Assembly (NCBI RefSeq): GCF_028596025.1
Contig: NZ_CP117167.1
Location: 1,798,001-1,862,000 of the forward strand
From: Mucilaginibacter jinjuensis
Lineage (GTDB): Bacteria; Bacteroidota; Bacteroidia; Sphingobacteriales; Sphingobacteriaceae
Length of the DNA: 64,000 nt
Direction of reading: 5' to 3'
The translations under genes were made by a program, and so were the position numbers. The notes under the pieces are model-generated. The model was not told where the DNA came from, did no database searches, and saw only the letters and a list, made by a program, of their open reading frames with translations. This document shows, one piece after another, positions 50,994 through 60,484 of the stretch; position 1 is the first letter of the stretch, and each line of letters begins with the position of its first letter.

Positions 50994-53549
50994 ATGAATA
51001 AATTTCTTTTTACAATTCTTTTTGTTGTTTTTGGTACTGCGGCTATGGCGCAGGTGGCTCCACAGCCCCAGGCAGCCCTCTCCAGATCTTCTATACCTGC
51101 TGATAGTTTAAGTTACCTCAATCCTAAGGATTATATTATAGGTGGGATTACAGTTAGTGGCGCTCAATATCTGGATAAAGACGTATTGATACAGATATCA
51201 AAATTAAACAAGGGTGATAAGATTAACCTGCCGGGCGATGCATCGGCAAGCGTAATCCGTAACCTTTGGCAGCAAGGCCTTTTTGATGACGTAAAATTAA
51301 ACGTGACCAAAATAAATGCCGATACCATTTACTTTGATATTGCAGTATTAGAACGCCCGCACTTATCTCGTTTACACTTACTTGGTATCCGCAAGGGTGA
51401 GGTAGAGGATATACAGAAAAAGCTAAGTGATAAAACAGGTAAAATTGTTAACGAAAACTTACTGAATACCACCACTGCTATTATTAAAAAGCACTATTAT
51501 GAAAAGGGCTATTTAAATACTACTGTTGATATTAAACAACGTAAAGATCCGGGAGATGCCAATAGCGTGATCTTGGATGTTACGATTGATAAGCATCAAA
51601 AGGTAAAAATCAACGAGGTGATATTTGAAGGTAACAAAGCTTTTAAATCGGCCCAGTTAAAAAAATATTTACCTAAAACCCGCCAGCGCAGGTTCTATAA
51701 CATTTTCGGCTCTAAGAAATTTAAGCAGGAACAATACGAGGAAGATAAGCAAAGCCTTGTTGAGAAAATGCAGGGTAAGGGTTACCGCGATGCTGAAATT
51801 GTAAGCGACTCGGTTTGGAAACATGATGATGAAAGCGTAAACGTTAAAATTAAAGTTTACGAAGGCCCTAAATATTACTTCGGTAAAATCAACTGGTCGG
51901 GTAATGCTAAATATCCAACTACTTTATTAAGCAAGATCCTTCGTATTAAAAAAGGAGATGTATTTAGCGAAGAAGAATTAAACAAACGCTTAAGCGGCCC
52001 TACACCAAATAGCGATGACGTTTCATCACTATATCTTAATGATGGTTATTTAACCTACCAGGCAGATGCGGTACAAACCAAAATCTATAACGATACCGTT
52101 GATCTGGATATCAGGATCTATGAAGGCCCTCAGTACACCATTAACCGTGTATTGTTAAAAGGTAACGATGTAACCAATGATAAAGTGGTAATGCGCGAGA
52201 TCAGGACTAAACCTGGTCAGAAATTCTCTAAGGATCTGGTAATGCGCAGTACCCGCGAAATTTCTCAGTTAGGAAACTTCGACGAGCAAAAAACTGAGCC
52301 AAAACCAACCAACATTAATCCGCAGGATGGTACAGTAGATATTTTGTACAACGTGGTAGAAAAGCCATCCGATCAGATCGAGCTTTCGGGTGGTTTCGGT
52401 GGCGGGCAGCTGGTGGGTACGTTGGGCTTAACGTTCAATAACTTCTCGTTGCGTAACATCTTCCACTTAAAATCATACAAACCACTGCCAAAAGGTGATG
52501 GACAAAAATTGAGCTTACGTGGCCAGGCTAACGGTAAAAACTATCAGAACTATTCGTTCACGTTCTCAGATCCTTGGTTTGGTGGTAAAAAGCCAATCTA
52601 CTTTGGTTTAACTGCATATACCCAGTTAAGCTCAACAGGGCAGTACTATCCAAAATCTGATCCTAACTATAATTACCTGCGTATTGTGGGTGCGGGTATT
52701 ACCTTGGGTAAACGTTTACAATGGCCGGATAACTATTTCCAGTTAAACTATTCATTAAACGTCGATCACTACTCATTGGATAACTATACCGGTTATATCT
52801 TCAGCAACGGTACATCATACAACATTAAGCTTACCCAGGAGTTAAGCCGTAACTCGTTAGATGCGCCAATTTTCCCTACATCGGGTTCAAACATTAAATT
52901 AACAATACAGGGCACACCTCCATATTCGTTATTTAACAACATAAACTATAAAATAGCTACGCAGGAAGAGCGTTACCATTTTGTTGAGTACTACAAATGG
53001 AAGTTTGATGCGCAATGGTTCTCGCGTATAGTTGGTAAACTGGTGTTAATGTCGCAGGTACGTTTCGGTTTCCTTGGCGAGTATAACCAGGAAGTAGGCC
53101 CGTCTCCGTTCGAGCGCTTTAAGCTGGGTGGTGATGGTATGCAAACTTACCAGTTCTTACAGGGTAGTGATATCATCGGTTTAAGGGGTTACAAAAACTT
53201 CTCTATTATACCGGTGGGTACCAACTACACTGCCGATACTAACCCAGGTAGCCCAATCTATAACAAATACACTATTGAGCTTAGACACCCGGTTATTGCA
53301 AGCCAGTCGGCAACTATATTTGTACTGGCCTTTGCCGAGGGTGGTAACGTATGGAATGATTTCTCTCATTTCGATCCATTTAACGTTAGGCGTTCTGCAG
53401 GTGTGGGTGCACGTATATTTTTACCTATATTTGGCTTACTTGGGCTTGATTATGGTTATGGCTTTGATGCAATACCGGGTATACCGGATGCCAACAAAGG
53501 CCAGTTCCACTTCTCAATTGCTCAAAGTTTAAGCGGTGGCTTTAATTAA
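50994..53549 (+). CDS. bamA: Outer membrane protein assembly factor BamA
   Basis: An 851-residue Omp85 protein with signal peptide (ILFVVFGTAAMAQ). Several POTRA domains fill roughly residues 45-450 (IIGGITVSGAQYLDKDVLI, IKVYEGPKYYFGKINWSGN, IYEGPQYTINRVLLKGNDV), followed by the 16-stranded barrel (ELSGGFGGGQLVGTLGLTFN, DYGYGFDAIPGIPDANKG). BamA inserts beta-barrel proteins, including PorT, PorG and receptors in this window, into the outer membrane. The C-terminus is LSGGFN rather than a terminal Phe. It precedes its chaperone genes. Confidence 0.97.
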   Translation: MNKFLFTILFVVFGTAAMAQVAPQPQAALSRSSIPADSLSYLNPKDYIIGGITVSGAQYLDKDVLIQISKLNKGDKINLPGDASASVIRNLWQQGLFDDVKLNVTKINADTIYFDIAVLERPHLSRLHLLGIRKGEVEDIQKKLSDKTGKIVNENLLNTTTAIIKKHYYEKGYLNTTVDIKQRKDPGDANSVILDVTIDKHQKVKINEVIFEGNKAFKSAQLKKYLPKTRQRRFYNIFGSKKFKQEQYEEDKQSLVEKMQGKGYRDAEIVSDSVWKHDDESVNVKIKVYEGPKYYFGKINWSGNAKYPTTLLSKILRIKKGDVFSEEELNKRLSGPTPNSDDVSSLYLNDGYLTYQADAVQTKIYNDTVDLDIRIYEGPQYTINRVLLKGNDVTNDKVVMREIRTKPGQKFSKDLVMRSTREISQLGNFDEQKTEPKPTNINPQDGTVDILYNVVEKPSDQIELSGGFGGGQLVGTLGLTFNNFSLRNIFHLKSYKPLPKGDGQKLSLRGQANGKNYQNYSFTFSDPWFGGKKPIYFGLTAYTQLSSTGQYYPKSDPNYNYLRIVGAGITLGKRLQWPDNYFQLNYSLNVDHYSLDNYTGYIFSNGTSYNIKLTQELSRNSLDAPIFPTSGSNIKLTIQGTPPYSLFNNINYKIATQEERYHFVEYYKWKFDAQWFSRIVGKLVLMSQVRFGFLGEYNQEVGPSPFERFKLGGDGMQTYQFLQGSDIIGLRGYKNFSIIPVGTNYTADTNPGSPIYNKYTIELRHPVIASQSATIFVLAFAEGGNVWNDFSHFDPFNVRRSAGVGARIFLPIFGLLGLDYGYGFDAIPGIPDANKGQFHFSIAQSLSGGFN

Positions 53550-53553
53550 TTTT

Positions 53554-54084
53554 ATGAAGAAGATAATTTTAACAGTAGTTTTAACGTTTGTAGCATTTGC
53601 AGGTGCGTTTGCACAACGTTTTGCCTTTGTAGATTCGGAGTATATTTTACGCCATGTGCCAGAATATACAGCAGCACAAACACAGCTTAAAACGCTGTCG
53701 GACCAATGGCAAAAAGAGGTTGATGCCCGTTTTCAGGAAATTGACCGTTTATACAAAGCATATCAGGCCGATCAGGTTTTAATGACTGCCGATATGAAAA
53801 AAAGACGCGAAGCAGAAATTGTAGACAAAGAGAAAGCAGCGAAGGATTTTCAACGCTCGAAATTTGGCCCCGATGGTGAGCTTGCTACACGCAGTACGCA
53901 ATTGATTAAACCCGTTCAGGACCGTGTGGCAAAAGCAGTACAAGCTACTGCCGAAGCCGAAAACCTGGATATGATATTTGATAAAAATAGCGAAGTAATG
54001 ATGCTATATGCTAACCCCCGTTACGATAAAAGCGCTGATGTAATTACCCGTATGGGATTAAAGCCTGGGGTGTTTGCAAAGTGA
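53554..54084 (+). CDS. OmpH/Skp family periplasmic chaperone (first)
   Basis: A 176-residue protein. I chose the ATG at 53554 (MKKIILTVVLTFVAFAGAFA), which begins a clean signal peptide; an upstream in-frame ATG lies within bamA. The core RFAFVDSEYILRHVPEYTAA begins the Skp fold, followed by long charged helices and a C-terminal strand (NLDMIFDKNSEVMMLYANP). It would shield unfolded outer-membrane proteins on their way to BamA. Four bases after the bamA stop. Confidence 0.93.
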   Translation: MKKIILTVVLTFVAFAGAFAQRFAFVDSEYILRHVPEYTAAQTQLKTLSDQWQKEVDARFQEIDRLYKAYQADQVLMTADMKKRREAEIVDKEKAAKDFQRSKFGPDGELATRSTQLIKPVQDRVAKAVQATAEAENLDMIFDKNSEVMMLYANPRYDKSADVITRMGLKPGVFAK

Positions 54085-54131
54085 AAAATTTTATATAAAA
54101 TCGCATAATTAAAAAGAACAAAAAAAGAACA

Positions 54132-54644
54132 ATGAAAAAACTATTGAAGGTTGTTTTAGTTGCAGGTTGCATGTTGCTGGTAGGTGGGTTTGCAAAAGCA
54201 CAAACTAAAATTGGTTATATCAACTTTAACCAATTGATTGACCAAATGCCGCAAATGAAAACAGTACAAACATCAGCGCAGGCTTATCAAAAGCAATTTG
54301 TTGATGTATTGCAAGGTATGCAAACAGAGTTGACCACTAAAGGCCAGGCTTATGATGCAGCTCGTGCAACCATGACAGATGCTATACGTGCCCAAAAAGA
54401 GACTGAATTACAGGATCTGAACAAACGTATGCAAGATTATAACACAACTGCACAACAAAAAGTGCAAGAGAAATATAACGAACTTGCAAAACCAGTTGTT
54501 GATCAGGCTAAAGCTGCAATTAATGCAGTAGCTAAAGAAAAAGGTTATACTTATGTATTAGATACAACCCAAGGCGAGCCAATCGTTGCTCCACCAACTG
54601 ATGATCTGATGGCAGCTGTAAAACTTAAATTAGGTTTAAAATAA
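54132..54644 (+). CDS. OmpH/Skp family periplasmic chaperone (second)
   Basis: A 170-residue Skp-like protein with signal peptide (VVLVAGCMLLVGGFAKAQ). The core TKIGYINFNQLIDQMPQMKT and the long Q/K/A-rich helices (about 45-130) are typical, ending KGYTYVLDTTQGEPIV. The Cys of VAGC is inside the hydrophobic stretch and GFAKAQ gives a standard signal-peptidase I site, so a soluble form is more likely than a lipoprotein. Tandem skp copies after bamA are standard in the phylum. Confidence 0.93.
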   Translation: MKKLLKVVLVAGCMLLVGGFAKAQTKIGYINFNQLIDQMPQMKTVQTSAQAYQKQFVDVLQGMQTELTTKGQAYDAARATMTDAIRAQKETELQDLNKRMQDYNTTAQQKVQEKYNELAKPVVDQAKAAINAVAKEKGYTYVLDTTQGEPIVAPPTDDLMAAVKLKLGLK

Positions 54645-54665
54645 TTTAACCCTTAAATGATTTTA

Positions 54666-54694
54666 AAAGCGCTCCAATTTGGGGCGCTTTTTTT
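54666..54694 (+). terminator. Terminator of the uppS-bamA-skp operon
   Basis: AAAGCGCTCC (54666-54675), loop AATTT, GGGGCGCTTT (54681-54690), then TTTTA. One mismatch in the stem. It separates skp from murI. Confidence 0.85.
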
Positions 54695-54706
54695 ATTTTT
54701 ACAAAA

Positions 54707-55537
54707 GTGACTACTAAACATCCCATCGGAATTTTCGACTCTGGCTTTGGCGGCTTAACTGTTTTTCGTTCCATAGTTGAACAGTTACCCCAGTATGATT
54801 ATATGTATTTTGGCGATACCGGCCGTGCGCCTTACGGTAACCGCTCGTTCAAAACTATACATGAGTATACTTGGGAAAGCGTACAATGGCTTTTTGCACA
54901 AGGTTGCCCATTGGTTATACTGGCCTGCAATACGGCATCAGCAAAGGCCCTGCGTACCATCCAGCAACAGGATCTTAAAAATGGCTACCCTACACAGCGT
55001 GTGCTTGGCGTAATACGCCCCACTGCCGAGGTGATAGGAGATTACTCAACGACCAAAGAGATTGGCGTACTGGGCACCAAAGGTACGGTACAGTCTGAAT
55101 CGTACTTACTGGAGATTGCCAAGTTTTTTCCTGATGTTAAAGTTGAGCAGCAAGCCTGTCCGCTTTGGGTTCCGCTGATTGAGAACGGCGAACACGACAA
55201 ACCCGGATCGGACTACTTTGTAAAAGAATATCTCAATGCCATCATGGCTAAATCAGCCAATATCGATACTATCTTATTAGCTTGTACCCATTACCCTTTA
55301 TTACAAGATAAGATCAAAGCTTATTTACCTGCAAATATTAATGTAGTTCCGCAAGGAGATATCGTTGCCAAAAGTCTGGTTGATTACCTTAATCGCCACA
55401 CCGAGATCGAACAAAATATTACCAAGAATGCTACGCGTGAGTTTTTTACTACAACGGATGATACTGCAGATTTTGATAAATATGCTACTTCATTTTTTGG
55501 TGGGGAAGTGCAATCGCAGTATGTAGCGTTGAAATAG
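54707..55537 (+). CDS. murI: Glutamate racemase
   Basis: A 276-residue racemase supplying D-glutamate for peptidoglycan. The N-terminal GIFDSGFGGLTVFRSI, first catalytic cysteine in VILACNTASAKALRTI and second in TILLACTHYPLLQDKI are all intact; YFGDTGRAPYGNRSF is also diagnostic. GTG start at 54707, 13 bases after the preceding terminator's T run. Confidence 0.96.
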   Translation: MTTKHPIGIFDSGFGGLTVFRSIVEQLPQYDYMYFGDTGRAPYGNRSFKTIHEYTWESVQWLFAQGCPLVILACNTASAKALRTIQQQDLKNGYPTQRVLGVIRPTAEVIGDYSTTKEIGVLGTKGTVQSESYLLEIAKFFPDVKVEQQACPLWVPLIENGEHDKPGSDYFVKEYLNAIMAKSANIDTILLACTHYPLLQDKIKAYLPANINVVPQGDIVAKSLVDYLNRHTEIEQNITKNATREFFTTTDDTADFDKYATSFFGGEVQSQYVALK

Positions 55538-55544
55538 TTTTAAG

Positions 55545-55822
55545 AGAATCAGGAACCGGGAGTCAAGAATCGGGATTGTATCAAATAGGACAATAAAAAG
55601 CGGTGGCCCAGACGCAAAAGCGTGGCCGTGTAGTGGGCATGTGCGGTGGAGCTTTTTTGCGTCTTGATTTTTTGGTTACTTTTGGATCAAGCCAAAAGTA
55701 ACAGCCTACCCGCGGCGATTGAGCGGGACTAGCATTAATAAAACACAAATCATTCATAGAGCGTCTGCGATATCTAAGTCAGTGGTAATTGGTCTGAGAT
55801 TGCTTCGTACCTCGCAATGACG
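55545..55822. repeat. Partial inverted copy of the 42.5-kb MITE-like element
   Basis: This stretch is the reverse complement of about 42479-42770: the GCGGTGGCCCAGACGCAAAA to CCCGCGGCGATTGAGCGGGA segment (55600-55727) is close to identical, the next ~60 bp is diverged but colinear, and the final 32 bp (55791-55822, GGTCTGAGATTGCTTCGTAC...) matches the outer end with one indel. It fills most of the 338-base gap between murI and nuoH, in which I see no gene. Confidence 0.85.
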
Positions 55823-55875
55823 TGAAGGGGACTAATTACGAATCAATCTAAATTATTCCTAGTAATTAAGTAGAT

Positions 55876-56976
55876 TTGCAGTTACTTGAATACGTTATTG
55901 CATTGGTTAGCTATTTAATCTACATCGGCGTCGCCATCGGTTTATTTGCATTTGCGGCCACGTTTGCCTTGTTTGCTGTTTATTATGAGCGAAAACTGTC
56001 TGCCTTTATTCAGGATAGGATAGGCCCTAACGAAACCGGCAAGTACGGTAGTCTGCAAACCCTTGCAGATATTCTTAAGCTTATTCAAAAAGAAATTATT
56101 AATCCAACTGCTACCGATAAATGGTTATATGCTTTAGCGCCGGCCATTATTTTCATCGCTGTTTATATGGGTTTTGCAGCCTTACCCTGGGCTCCGGGAT
56201 TGGTTCCGTCTAAAATCAATATAGGGCTGTACTATATCTTCGCTATTATTTCTGTCGAAACCCTGGGCATCCTGATGGCCGGTTGGGGCTCGAACAATAA
56301 ATATTCTATTTTGGGGGCGATGCGTTCAGCAGCACAGATTATTTCTTACGAGATACCGGCTGGTTTTGCGCTGATCTCTGTGGTAGTGATCTGCGGTTCG
56401 TTGGATTTGCAGGAGATTTCCATACAGCAAGGCATCCTGTTTAAAGAACAAACCAAATTTTTAGGCATCTGGGATGTAAGCGGAATGGGAGGGATTATGT
56501 CATGGAACATCTTCCGGGCACCGCATCTCATTATCGCTTTTGTGATTTATTTTATAGCATCACTTGCTGAGAGTAATCGTGCGCCGTTTGATATTCCAGA
56601 GGCCGAATCTGAACTGGTAGCTGGTTTTCATACCGAATATACAGGGATGCGTTTCGGATTAATATTTTTAGCCGAATATTCGATGATGTTCCTGGTATCG
56701 ATGGCGGGTGTTGTACTATTTTTAGGTGCATGGAATACACCATTGCCCAATATTGGCAATATCCGTTTAGCCGATTGGACAACCAACGTGCCTTGGGGAA
56801 TATTTTGGATATTTGTAAAAACGTTATTATTGGTAACTGTACAAATCTGGATCCGCTGGACATTGCCCCGTTTGCGGGTTGATCAATTAATGGATCTGTG
56901 TTGGAAGGTATTAACCCCATTGGCATTTATCTGCATGATTATATCAGCAGTATGGCGCGTTTGGGTAATGAATTAA
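55876..56976 (+). CDS. nuoH: NADH-quinone oxidoreductase subunit H
   Basis: A 366-residue membrane subunit forming part of the quinone channel of complex I. The diagnostic motif is YYERKLSAFIQDRIGPNETG, with AESNRAPFDIPEAESELVAG and SYEIPAGFALISVVV later. About eight or nine helices. The only start available is TTG at 55876, since TAA stands in frame at 55867-55869 and no ATG occurs until far inside. nuoA-G do not precede it: the upstream sequence is the repeat at 55545-55822 and murI. Confidence 0.95.
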   Translation: MQLLEYVIALVSYLIYIGVAIGLFAFAATFALFAVYYERKLSAFIQDRIGPNETGKYGSLQTLADILKLIQKEIINPTATDKWLYALAPAIIFIAVYMGFAALPWAPGLVPSKINIGLYYIFAIISVETLGILMAGWGSNNKYSILGAMRSAAQIISYEIPAGFALISVVVICGSLDLQEISIQQGILFKEQTKFLGIWDVSGMGGIMSWNIFRAPHLIIAFVIYFIASLAESNRAPFDIPEAESELVAGFHTEYTGMRFGLIFLAEYSMMFLVSMAGVVLFLGAWNTPLPNIGNIRLADWTTNVPWGIFWIFVKTLLLVTVQIWIRWTLPRLRVDQLMDLCWKVLTPLAFICMIISAVWRVWVMN

Positions 56977-56986
56977 GAGGGAATTA

Positions 56987-57568
56987 ATGTTGTTAAAAAG
57001 TACGATAAATAGTTTTACTACGGCATGGAAGGGCTTAACCCTTACCTTTAAGCATGCTTTTGCCTTTAAAAAGCGCGAGGTAGAATCTATTAAATCGCCC
57101 AATTACTTCGAGGAGCAAAATGCGACTGCTACAATAGAATACCCTAAACAAAAACTGCCGATACCAGAAGTCGGCCGCTACCAATTGGATGTGGAAATGG
57201 ACGATTGTATTGTATGCGATCTTTGCGCTAAAATTTGTCCGGTTGATTGTATCGATATCGAATCGATAAAGGCTACAGAGGCTATCGGTCAAACATCAGA
57301 TGGTACAACCAAGCGACTTTATGCGGCTAAGTTTGATATCGACATGGCCAAGTGCATGTACTGTGGGTTGTGTACCGTAGTATGCCCGACAGAGTGCATT
57401 GTAATGACTAACCAATATGATAAAACCGTTTTCGAGCTTAATCAGCTTGTTTACGAATTTTCGGATATGACACCCGAGGATGCTGCTGAAAAACGTGCAT
57501 TATTGGAGAAACAGAATGCCGAAAAACAAGCCGCCAAGCTGGCAGCTATGCAAAAGAAGAACGACTAA
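56987..57568 (+). CDS. nuoI: NADH-quinone oxidoreductase subunit I
   Basis: A 193-residue ferredoxin-type subunit carrying clusters N6a and N6b. The two 4Fe-4S motifs are CIVCDLCAKICPVDC and CMYCGLCTVVCPTEC, all eight cysteines present. The Q/K/A-rich tail (LEKQNAEKQAAKLAAMQKK) is an extra C-terminal extension. Ten bases after nuoH; its stop abuts the nuoJ start. Confidence 0.96.
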   Translation: MLLKSTINSFTTAWKGLTLTFKHAFAFKKREVESIKSPNYFEEQNATATIEYPKQKLPIPEVGRYQLDVEMDDCIVCDLCAKICPVDCIDIESIKATEAIGQTSDGTTKRLYAAKFDIDMAKCMYCGLCTVVCPTECIVMTNQYDKTVFELNQLVYEFSDMTPEDAAEKRALLEKQNAEKQAAKLAAMQKKND

Positions 57569-58117
57569 ATGAACGCAGCGAATATATTATTCTACATCAT
57601 GAGCTTTATCGTGCTCGCTTCCGCATTATATGTGGCGGTAAGCAGGCATTTGGTGCGTTCGGTATTTATGTTTTTTGTTACGCTGTTTGGGTTGGCTGGC
57701 TTATACGTTTTATCACTGGCCGATTTTGTGGCTGTAACACAAATTGTAGTTTATGTGGGTGGGATTTTAGTGCTGATTCTCTTTGCTTTTATGCTTTCGG
57801 GCCGCGAAACATTGGATGTATTACAAACTGAAAATCGTTCGATCTGGAAGATCAAGAATCTTCCTGCTATGCTGATTGCAGGTTTGTTTTTCATCATATT
57901 GATTAATGTAATTCTGCAAACCAATGCCGATCATTTGGGTTGGATTACAGACTCTATCAAATCAAAAAATAGCATTACTAATTCGGGCGAGATGACGGCT
58001 AACATCGGTATTAACCTGATGACCCGTTACTTGTTGCCGTTTGAGATTGTTTCGATACTGTTGATGATGGCATTGGTAGGTGCTGCGCACCTGTCGAGAA
58101 AGGAGCAGCAGGTATGA
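57569..58117 (+). CDS. nuoJ: NADH-quinone oxidoreductase subunit J
   Basis: A 182-residue membrane subunit with five helices. SRHLVRSVFMFFVTLFGLAG and DFVAVTQIVVYVGGILVLIL (the pi-bulge helix TM3) are characteristic; the polar loop before the last helix is about 45 residues. Its ATG directly follows the nuoI stop and its stop overlaps nuoK by four bases. Confidence 0.95.
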   Translation: MNAANILFYIMSFIVLASALYVAVSRHLVRSVFMFFVTLFGLAGLYVLSLADFVAVTQIVVYVGGILVLILFAFMLSGRETLDVLQTENRSIWKIKNLPAMLIAGLFFIILINVILQTNADHLGWITDSIKSKNSITNSGEMTANIGINLMTRYLLPFEIVSILLMMALVGAAHLSRKEQQV

Positions 58118-58419
58118 TCTCTTTAACCAATTACCTTGTAGTAAGCGGTATGCTGTTTTGCATCGGCCTGTATGTAGTGTTGGTGAAACGCAATGCTATC
58201 CAAATTTTAATAGGTATTGAAATGATGCTGAACGCCGCGATTTTAAACCTCGTAGCCTTCGGTAAATACGATAAAGTAAACAACGGCGGACAAATGTTTG
58301 CCCTGTTTGCCATTATACTGGCAGCCGCCACAACCGCTGTGGCCCTTGCCATTATACTTAATGTTTACAGACGTTACAAAACCATCGACCCGGATAAGGT
58401 TGACCAGCTGAAGGATTAA
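58114..58419 (+). CDS. nuoK: NADH-quinone oxidoreductase subunit K
   Basis: A 101-residue three-helix subunit (MrpC-like). QILIGIEMMLNAAILNLVAF carries the conserved glutamate in the second helix, and ILAAATTAVALAIILNVYRR the third helix glutamine/alanine region typical of the family. Usual length. Overlaps nuoJ by ATGA. Confidence 0.95.
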   Translation: MISLTNYLVVSGMLFCIGLYVVLVKRNAIQILIGIEMMLNAAILNLVAFGKYDKVNNGGQMFALFAIILAAATTAVALAIILNVYRRYKTIDPDKVDQLKD

Positions 58420-58454
58420 TTTTGAATAAAACATTAACATACGAGGAAACCCAA

Positions 58455-60479
58455 ATGGCTTACCATGCTTTAGCAGCGGTATTATTGCCATTGCTGGCCT
58501 TTGTAATTAATTGCTTTATCAAAGGCAAAGCGACGGGTTGGGTTTCTACCATAGCCATATTGTTAAGTGCGGGTGTAAGTGTGGTTGTATTTAGTCACAC
58601 CTTTAATACAGATATAATTCACTTAAACAGAGTTTGGTTTACCATTGGCGATACGCAGTTATATGCCGGGCTATTGCTCAATAACTTGTCGACCATCATG
58701 CTGTTACTGGTAAACCTGATTGCCTTACCAGTACATATTTTCTCGATGGCCTATATGGGGCACGATAAGCGTTATGGCCGTTATTTTACCTGCCTCAGCC
58801 TGTTCTGTTTCAGCATGCTGGCTTTGGTGGTGGTTGATAGCATGGTGCTGTTCTATGCTTTTTGGGAAATGGTAGGTTTCTCATCATACCTGCTCATCGG
58901 GTTCTGGTATAAAAAGGAAGTAGCTATCCAGGCCAATAAGAAAGCTTTTATTATGAACAGGATAGGGGATGTGGGCTTGCTGATTGCCATCCTGGTATTC
59001 TATTCGCAATACCATACTTTCGATCTCATTAAACTTTTTGGCCAGGGAGGTTTGGTTTCACAATCTTACATTAAAGAGGGATTGTGGATAGCTCCTGCTT
59101 CAAGCATTCCTGCTGTTTGGCAGTATATTGCTTGCAGTGGCGTGTTTCTGGCGGTTTGCGCTAAGTCGGCACAGTTTCCATTGCATACCTGGTTACCCGA
59201 TGCAATGGAAGGACCAACTTCGGTATCTGCCCTGATACATGCTGCCACTATGGTTGCTGCAGGTATTTTTCTTTTAGGTCGTGTTTACCCAATGTTTAAT
59301 ACTGCCGAACTGGATACACTGGCAATTATCGGTTGCTTCACCGCTTTTATGGCGGCAACCATCGCGCTTACACAAAACGATTTAAAACGGGTACTGGCTT
59401 TCTCTACCATATCGCAACTGGGTTTTATGGTGATGGCGATGGGCATTAATGCCTATGCATCTTCACTGTTCCATTTGGTTACGCATGCTTTCTTTAAGTG
59501 CTTGTTGTTTTTAGTTGCCGGTGTGGTAATTCATGAAATGCACCATGTGAAGGATGAAAACCATCTGGATATTGATCCGCAGAATATTTTGTATATGGGT
59601 GGTCTGCGAAAAAGAATGCCATTGACATTTATTGCTGCTTTGATAGGTGGCGCTGCATTGATTGGCTTGCCCTTAACTTCGGGTTATTTGTCTAAAGATG
59701 GTATCCTTATTCAAGCCTTCGAATGGTCGGACACAAAGAGCATTGGTTACAAAATTGTACCCATCATGATGCTGGTTACCAGTTGGCTTACGGCTTTCTA
59801 TGTAGCACGATTGATCTTTAAAGTATTCTTTGGTAAGTTGAGAGTATTGGATGTTAAGCCAGTGGTGATCTGCCACATTAGCGATGGTGGCTGGCAATAT
59901 CGTTTGCCCTTGATTTTGTTATCGCTATGCTGCTTGTTTCCGGTATTTTCGTTGAACCCTTTGTTGTACGAGCAATCGTGGTTATTCAAAGCATTTACTA
60001 CTGCTGATCATCTGGAACGGATGAACATCTACCATACCATTATCCCCGCAGGGCTGAATATTTTGAGCGTTGTGGTCATTTATTTTGCTTATGCCATTTA
60101 TGTTCAGGAACGCAAAATGCTTCCGTTTGCACAGAACAATTGGGCATTTCATTTCTCGTACAACCAATGGTATTTCAATAAAGCATACAATAATATTTTT
60201 GTTAAACCTGTGCTGGCTTTGGGCAGCGGTTTGTTTTGGTTTGATCGTAAGGTGATTGATGGCTTTATTCACTTGCTGCAAAGCATATTGTTATGGCTAT
60301 CGAAAATGGCCGATGTATTTGATCGTTATGTGATTGATGGCTTCCTGCATTTATTAACTGCAATAGTGCAGTATATTGGTAATTTTGTCCGGAGTTTTCA
60401 AACCGGACGGGTGCAATACTACCTGCTGAGTATGCTGGCTGTTATTGTTGCCTGGTTTATTTTAAAAACTTTGATCTGA
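58455..60479 (+). CDS. nuoL: NADH-quinone oxidoreductase subunit L
   Basis: A 674-residue antiporter-like proton-pumping subunit with the long lateral helix. Key segments: FYAFWEMVGFSSYLLIGFWY (conserved Glu), CAKSAQFPLHTWLPDAMEGP (Lys) and the broken helix SALIHAATMVAAGIFLLGR. I chose ATG 58455, preceded by GAGGAAAC at proper spacing; an in-frame TTG start 33 bases earlier is possible. The C-terminal part holds two near-copies, FDRKVIDGFIHLL and FDRYVIDGFLHLL, 26 residues apart (60240-60278 and 60318-60356). Confidence 0.95.
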   Translation: MAYHALAAVLLPLLAFVINCFIKGKATGWVSTIAILLSAGVSVVVFSHTFNTDIIHLNRVWFTIGDTQLYAGLLLNNLSTIMLLLVNLIALPVHIFSMAYMGHDKRYGRYFTCLSLFCFSMLALVVVDSMVLFYAFWEMVGFSSYLLIGFWYKKEVAIQANKKAFIMNRIGDVGLLIAILVFYSQYHTFDLIKLFGQGGLVSQSYIKEGLWIAPASSIPAVWQYIACSGVFLAVCAKSAQFPLHTWLPDAMEGPTSVSALIHAATMVAAGIFLLGRVYPMFNTAELDTLAIIGCFTAFMAATIALTQNDLKRVLAFSTISQLGFMVMAMGINAYASSLFHLVTHAFFKCLLFLVAGVVIHEMHHVKDENHLDIDPQNILYMGGLRKRMPLTFIAALIGGAALIGLPLTSGYLSKDGILIQAFEWSDTKSIGYKIVPIMMLVTSWLTAFYVARLIFKVFFGKLRVLDVKPVVICHISDGGWQYRLPLILLSLCCLFPVFSLNPLLYEQSWLFKAFTTADHLERMNIYHTIIPAGLNILSVVVIYFAYAIYVQERKMLPFAQNNWAFHFSYNQWYFNKAYNNIFVKPVLALGSGLFWFDRKVIDGFIHLLQSILLWLSKMADVFDRYVIDGFLHLLTAIVQYIGNFVRSFQTGRVQYYLLSMLAVIVAWFILKTLI

Positions 60480-60484
60480 GCCCG

